NCBI GenBank assembly: GCA_900758315.1
Contig: CAAERF010000214.1
Location: 1 to 9,176 of the forward strand
Reading direction: 5' to 3'
Length of the DNA stretch: 9,176 bases
From: an uncultured Oscillospiraceae bacterium
GTDB lineage: Bacteria > Bacillota > Clostridia > Oscillospirales > Oscillospiraceae
The translations under genes and the position numbers were made by a program. Position 1 is the first letter of the stretch; each line of letters begins with the position of its first letter. Shown in pieces: positions 7,044 through 9,176 of the stretch. A model generated the notes under the pieces. That model had not been told where the DNA came from, did no database searches, and worked only from the letters and a program-made list of their open reading frames with translations.

Positions 7044-7105
7044 TTTCAACAAGTTTTTTCTTTCCATTTCATAAATTGTGCTTGTGTCTTTCTTTTCAAC
7101 AAGTT
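7044..7105. promoter_or_regulatory. Direct repeat pair, candidate AraC-protein binding sites
   Basis: TTTCAACAAGTT occurs twice on the plus strand, at 7044-7055 and 7094-7105, exactly 50 bases apart (about five helical turns). They lie upstream of the GH35 -35 box, centred roughly 67 and 117 bases before the predicted transcription start. AraC-family activators typically bind direct repeats in such positions, and an araC gene lies just beyond. The rest of the gap between the GH35 gene and the hairpin at 7170 is AT-rich and holds no gene. Confidence 0.5.
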
Positions 7106-7169
7106 CTTTACAAAATAGTCTGCAAATAGCATTTCTATTTTTCTACAACATGGTATAATTATAAATTTA

Positions 7170-7211
7170 ACAAAAAATGGTGTTGCTGCTTATAGCGACA
7201 CCATTTTTTGT
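7170..7211 (-). terminator. Bidirectional terminator after araC-cooT
   Basis: ACAAAAAATGGTGTTGCT (7170-7187) pairs over 18 positions (one wobble) with AGCGACACCATTTTTTGT (7194-7211) around a 6-base loop. T runs follow on both strands, so it can stop transcription either way. On the minus strand the stem begins at the last base of the cooT stop codon, which marks it as the end of the araC-cooT unit and insulates the GH35 promoter. Confidence 0.88.
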
Positions 7212-7399
7212 CATTCTTCCGACAGGAGGCTGCGTATCACAATGTAACCGTCCACCAAATTTGCTTTTTCCAACACGCCCTCAACAGCAAGCGTACGGCC
7301 CATCAGATCCATAAGCACGACTTCTTTGCCGCGGCAGGCGATTTCTTTCACATTTTTAGGTTGTTTTATGTTGATTTTTGCTACACAAAGGCATCGCAA
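7211..7399 (-). CDS. cooT: CooT-family nickel-binding small protein
   Basis: The frame reads CLCVAKINIKQPKNVKEIA, then CRGKEVVLMDLMGRTLAVEG and VLEKANLVDGYIVIRSLL to a TGA at 7211-7213. This fits the CooT family (PF10133), small proteins of ~60-66 residues with a conserved N-terminal Cys that binds Ni(II), a VxLxDLxG core and a final LVDGxIVI strand. No ATG lies in frame near the expected N-terminus. The best choice is TTG at 7397-7399, giving 62 residues; a GTG at about residue 17 would cut off the Cys. An ATG one frame away suggests that a one-base change may have destroyed the natural start. It overlaps the araC 3' end by 19 bases, implying translational coupling, and ends in the shared terminator. 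In carbon-monoxide dehydrogenase systems CooT helps nickel delivery; in other Firmicutes its role is unknown. Why it would pair with a sugar regulator is not clear. It may be intact with a TTG start or recently broken. Confidence 0.55.
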   Translation of the reverse strand: MRCLCVAKINIKQPKNVKEIACRGKEVVLMDLMGRTLAVEGVLEKANLVDGYIVIRSLLSEE

Positions 7400-8466
7400 G
7401 CTTCCGAGGGTTGCTGCTCCGCCTCTTGTCTTTTTGTTTTGCGGTACACGCAGGGCGTGGTGTGGTAATATTGTTGAAAAACGCGGTAAAATTGCGTTCG
7501 ATTGGGAAACCCTACTTGCTCTGCAATCCGTTCGATGGTATCGCTGGTATGCAGCAGCCGGTGCGCTGCCTCCTCCATGCATACCGTGCGGCAGTAGTCC
7601 CCCAGCGTAAAACCGGTATACTGGCGGAAAATTCGGTTCAGATAATCCCGATTATAATGCAGCGTTTCCTCAATCTCCTTGCGGGAAAAGCGGCACCGGC
7701 GCCCCTCCACATACTGCTGGATTTTTTGGACCAAATCAAGGTCCGGCGCCGTCTTGACCTCGGTGTACTGTCTGCAATAGCATTCTGACTGTGCCAGTGT
7801 AAAGTGCAGGCGCGTCATCAGTCCATATAGCATATAAATGCATCCCGGCTGATGTAGCACCAGCTCCTGCCGGATCCGAAACAGCAGTTCTTCCGCTGCA
7901 CCCTGTCCTTCTTGCGTACATCTGCGAAATTCCAGAAAACTTTTGATTCCTTCCGGGCAGTTTTCGCAATCACTCTCAAAAAAGTGAGCGAAATCCATTT
8001 CATTCTCGGGGTAAAAATCTGCGAACGGGTAACCGCTATATTCCACCATCATCTGGGGGGAAAAACACAGAAACGCAAGGGTCACGTTGGAACACACTTG
8101 TTCCGCATGGTACGTGTTCCGATTCAGCAGGCAAACATCCCCCTGCCGATACCGATGCACTTCATCCTCAATCCGTATATCGACCTCCCCCCGCAGCACG
8201 AAGGTCATTTCATAATAATTATGCTTGTGCAGAATAGGCGGATGGTTTTGGATTTCCTGAATCGGCACTTTGCGACAGAGGCTCTGGATACCATCGCACA
8301 AGGACAAGTGCAGGGAATCCTCCGTATTCTCCTGAATCACCACAGATACCGGCCCCGTGGCTCGGCGGCAATCGCTGGCATTAACCCTAGCAAGACGTTC
8401 AGCTGTATCAACCACATTTATTTCCTCGGTTTCAAATGGTTTCGATTGATAGAGTTTTCGGTTCAC
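7381..8466 (-). CDS. AraC-family transcriptional regulator with cupin sensor domain
   Basis: A 361-residue one-component regulator. GTG at 8466 is taken as the start because AAGGAGG ends 5 bases before it; an ATG 15 codons upstream has no such site. Residues about 75-140 form an AraC-type cupin: HKHNYYEMTFVLRGEVDI with the paired metal- or ligand-facing His, then YRQGDVCLLNRNTYH. Residues 140-240 are a helical linker with several cysteines. Residues about 245-345 hold the two helix-turn-helix units: SRKEIEETLHYNRDYLNRIF, and DTIERIAEQVGFPNRTQFYR ending VFQQYYHTTPCVYRK. The C-terminal 15 residues are a polar tail overlapping cooT. Such proteins usually sense a sugar and activate neighbouring transport and hydrolase genes. 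The targets suggested by position are the GH35-GH42 operon (repeats at 7044-7105) and the divergent GPH transporter. The inducer is unknown; a beta-galactoside or galactose is the natural guess. Confidence 0.93.
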   Translation of the reverse strand: MNRKLYQSKPFETEEINVVDTAERLARVNASDCRRATGPVSVVIQENTEDSLHLSLCDGIQSLCRKVPIQEIQNHPPILHKHNYYEMTFVLRGEVDIRIEDEVHRYRQGDVCLLNRNTYHAEQVCSNVTLAFLCFSPQMMVEYSGYPFADFYPENEMDFAHFFESDCENCPEGIKSFLEFRRCTQEGQGAAEELLFRIRQELVLHQPGCIYMLYGLMTRLHFTLAQSECYCRQYTEVKTAPDLDLVQKIQQYVEGRRCRFSRKEIEETLHYNRDYLNRIFRQYTGFTLGDYCRTVCMEEAAHRLLHTSDTIERIAEQVGFPNRTQFYRVFQQYYHTTPCVYRKTKRQEAEQQPSEACDAFV

Positions 8467-8583
8467 AGGCGCCTCCTTAAATCCGAAAATGAAACACGGC
8501 ACTTGCGTCAAAGGACGTGTTATGCAATTGAAAGTAGAGAAATCGCGTCATAAAATAAAACTATTTCATCCAATACAACTAAA

Positions 8584-8611
8584 ATTATACACAAAAGAAT
8601 CAAGAAATCAA
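8584..8611 (-). promoter_or_regulatory. Promoter of araC
   Basis: On the minus strand TTGATT (8606-8611), a 16-base spacer and a perfect TATAAT (8584-8589). Transcription would start near 8577, leaving a leader of about 110 bases before the GTG start. The gap between araC and the transporter start (8467-8830) also holds AAGGAAGGAGG at about 8754-8764, a ribosome-site-like sequence with no start codon at the right distance. I see no clear plus-strand promoter in it. Confidence 0.6.
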
Positions 8612-8795
8612 TACAAATCAACAATTGCCCGGTTATCTTTTTACAAATGCTTTTTTCTGAAAATTGTACAAAATGCAGTGTTTAAGGAGTTGTGCCGGGC
8701 CCTTGTTTGTTGCACCTTTTTTGATTTACGCCGCATCCAAAGAATCCATAAAAAAGGAAGGAGGCTACTGTCCAGTAAAAACACATTTCTAATGT

Positions 8796-8809
8796 TCTTT
8801 CAAGAAAGA
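8796..8809. repeat. Short inverted repeat before the transporter start
   Basis: TCTTTC-AA-GAAAGA is a perfect palindrome with 6-base arms, ending 21 bases before the transporter ATG. Its core TTTCAAGAAAG loosely resembles the TTTCAACAAG repeats at the GH35 promoter. It could be an operator or a chance palindrome in AT-rich sequence. Confidence 0.3.
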
Positions 8810-8830
8810 CGGAAAGGGAAGTAGAGAATA

Positions 8831-8989
8831 ATGTCTGTCTCCAAACAGCCAAAAGGCTTGCGGTATGAGACTGGCCCTGTAGAGCGGTTCAATTATAGCC
8901 TGTTCTTTTTGGGACAGGGTATGTGCTATATTTTGGTCTATTCATTTTTACAGCAGCATTCACTGGACAATAACGTTCCGATTCTGTAA
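8831..8989 (+). pseudogene. GPH-family sugar transporter, N-terminal stub
   Basis: From ATG 8831, preceded by a GGGAAG-type ribosome site about 10 bases away, the protein begins MSVSKQPKGLRYETGPVERF, then NYSLFFLGQGMCYILVYSFL. A conserved cytoplasmic N-terminus leading into the first membrane helix is typical of GPH (glycoside-pentoside-hexuronide:cation symporter, MelB-like) sugar transporters, which have about 450-500 residues and 12 helices. After Q41 the sequence turns into QHSLDNNVPIL and stops at TAA 8987-8989, so the family sequence ends near base 8955 and more than 90% of the gene is missing. It is divergent from araC, a common arrangement for a regulator and its target transporter. 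It could once have imported the substrate for the two beta-galactosidases. The stub cannot transport. Confidence 0.6.
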
Positions 8990-9176
8990 CGGCTACCGGC
9001 ACGGTTCCTAGCCAAATCGTATTTTTCCCGTTTGATGCCCACAAGGGGGGCTTTTTCCAAATACTCCCACAAAAAACACAGCAGAAAAGGGGCTGTTGCA
9101 CATGTGACAGCCCCTCTTTTATTCGTAGAATCGAAAAATAAAAAGCATGTTTTTGTGAAAATAAAAGCATGTGCAA
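8990..9176. other. Rearrangement-side sequence, no supported gene
   Basis: No gene is supported. On the minus strand one frame gives a protein-like stretch, LWEYLEKAPLVGIKREKYDL then ARNRAGSRYRIGTLLSSE, running into the break near 8955. It may be a fragment of the gene or element that joined here, and I do not recognise it. The last 45 bases carry an AT-rich imperfect direct repeat (9135-9150 and 9158-9172, AAAATAAAAAGCATGT). TTGCACATG in the hairpin at 9096 recurs inverted at the very end (9168-9176). Confidence 0.3.
9085..9123 (+). terminator. Hairpin terminator or insertion-element end
   Basis: GGGGCTGT (9089-9096) and ACAGCCCC (9107-9114) flank TGCACATGTG, with AAAA before and TCTTTTATT after. 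This makes a good intrinsic terminator on the plus strand. GGGGCTGTTGCA-like ends are also common as terminal inverted repeats of insertion sequences, so it may mark the edge of such an element continuing past the window. Confidence 0.65.

Noticed and set aside
6858..7067. The 70-codon upstream extension of the GH35 frame
   Set aside because: It runs across the promoter and leader, reads as non-protein, and the ATG at 6857 has a proper ribosome site.
8767..8974. TGTCCAGT near 8769 and its inverse near 8963 as ends of a small transposable element
   Set aside because: Only about 8 bases match, with no target duplication, and the interval contains the transporter start, which looks native.
1..9176. 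CRISPR arrays, tRNA or rRNA genes, defence systems
   Set aside because: No regularly spaced repeats, tRNA-like cloverleaf or rRNA sequence was seen. The AlbA_2 protein alone is not enough to call a defence system.

Overview
The window looks like an accessory region of a gut-type Clostridia genome, most like the Ruminococcaceae/Oscillospiraceae (Faecalibacterium-like). The reasons are purine-rich AAGGAG-type ribosome binding sites, AT-rich promoters, glycoside hydrolase operons, remnants of a conjugative element, and one gene (the GH42 enzyme) visibly richer in GC than its surroundings. The genus is inference. Nothing here is decisive for taxonomy.

Left part, bases 1 to about 2600, + strand: debris of an integrative or mobilizable element. 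It opens inside the C-terminal part of a relaxase-like protein whose frame is broken at a TA repeat. An intact AlbA_2 (Schlafen-type)/GHKL-ATPase/winged-helix protein follows and ends in a hairpin. Next come about 700 bases of decayed coding sequence: pieces in several frames and a YkgJ-type cysteine-cluster protein cut off before its last expected cysteine.

Middle, 2680-7019, - strand: a beta-galactoside utilisation operon. A good promoter (6990-7019) precedes a GH35/DUF5597-type beta-galactosidase. Downstream are a small unrecognised Cys-rich ORF, a scar where the start of a lacI gene is joined to the last helix of a GPH sugar transporter, and an intact GH42 beta-galactosidase ending in a strong intrinsic terminator.

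Right part, 7170-9176: an AraC-family regulator and a small CooT-like nickel-binding protein overlap on the - strand and end in a shared bidirectional hairpin. Two copies of TTTCAACAAGTT, 50 bp apart, sit just upstream of the GH35 promoter and are good candidates for the AraC protein's binding sites. Divergent from araC is the first ~41 residues of a GPH-type sugar transporter, broken off by a rearrangement, followed by a terminator or IS-end-like palindrome and AT-rich repeats.

The likely picture is sugar sensing by AraC, activation of the GH35-GH42 operon, and intracellular hydrolysis of beta-galactosides. The window holds no intact transporter. One transporter 5' end and one transporter 3' end lie about 4 kb apart on opposite strands, so the locus has been rearranged and uptake must come from elsewhere. 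I found no convincing unknown defence or RNA system. The most unusual items are the lacI-transporter scar, the direct repeats, the ATG-less cooT overlap and the unrecognised Cys-rich ORF.
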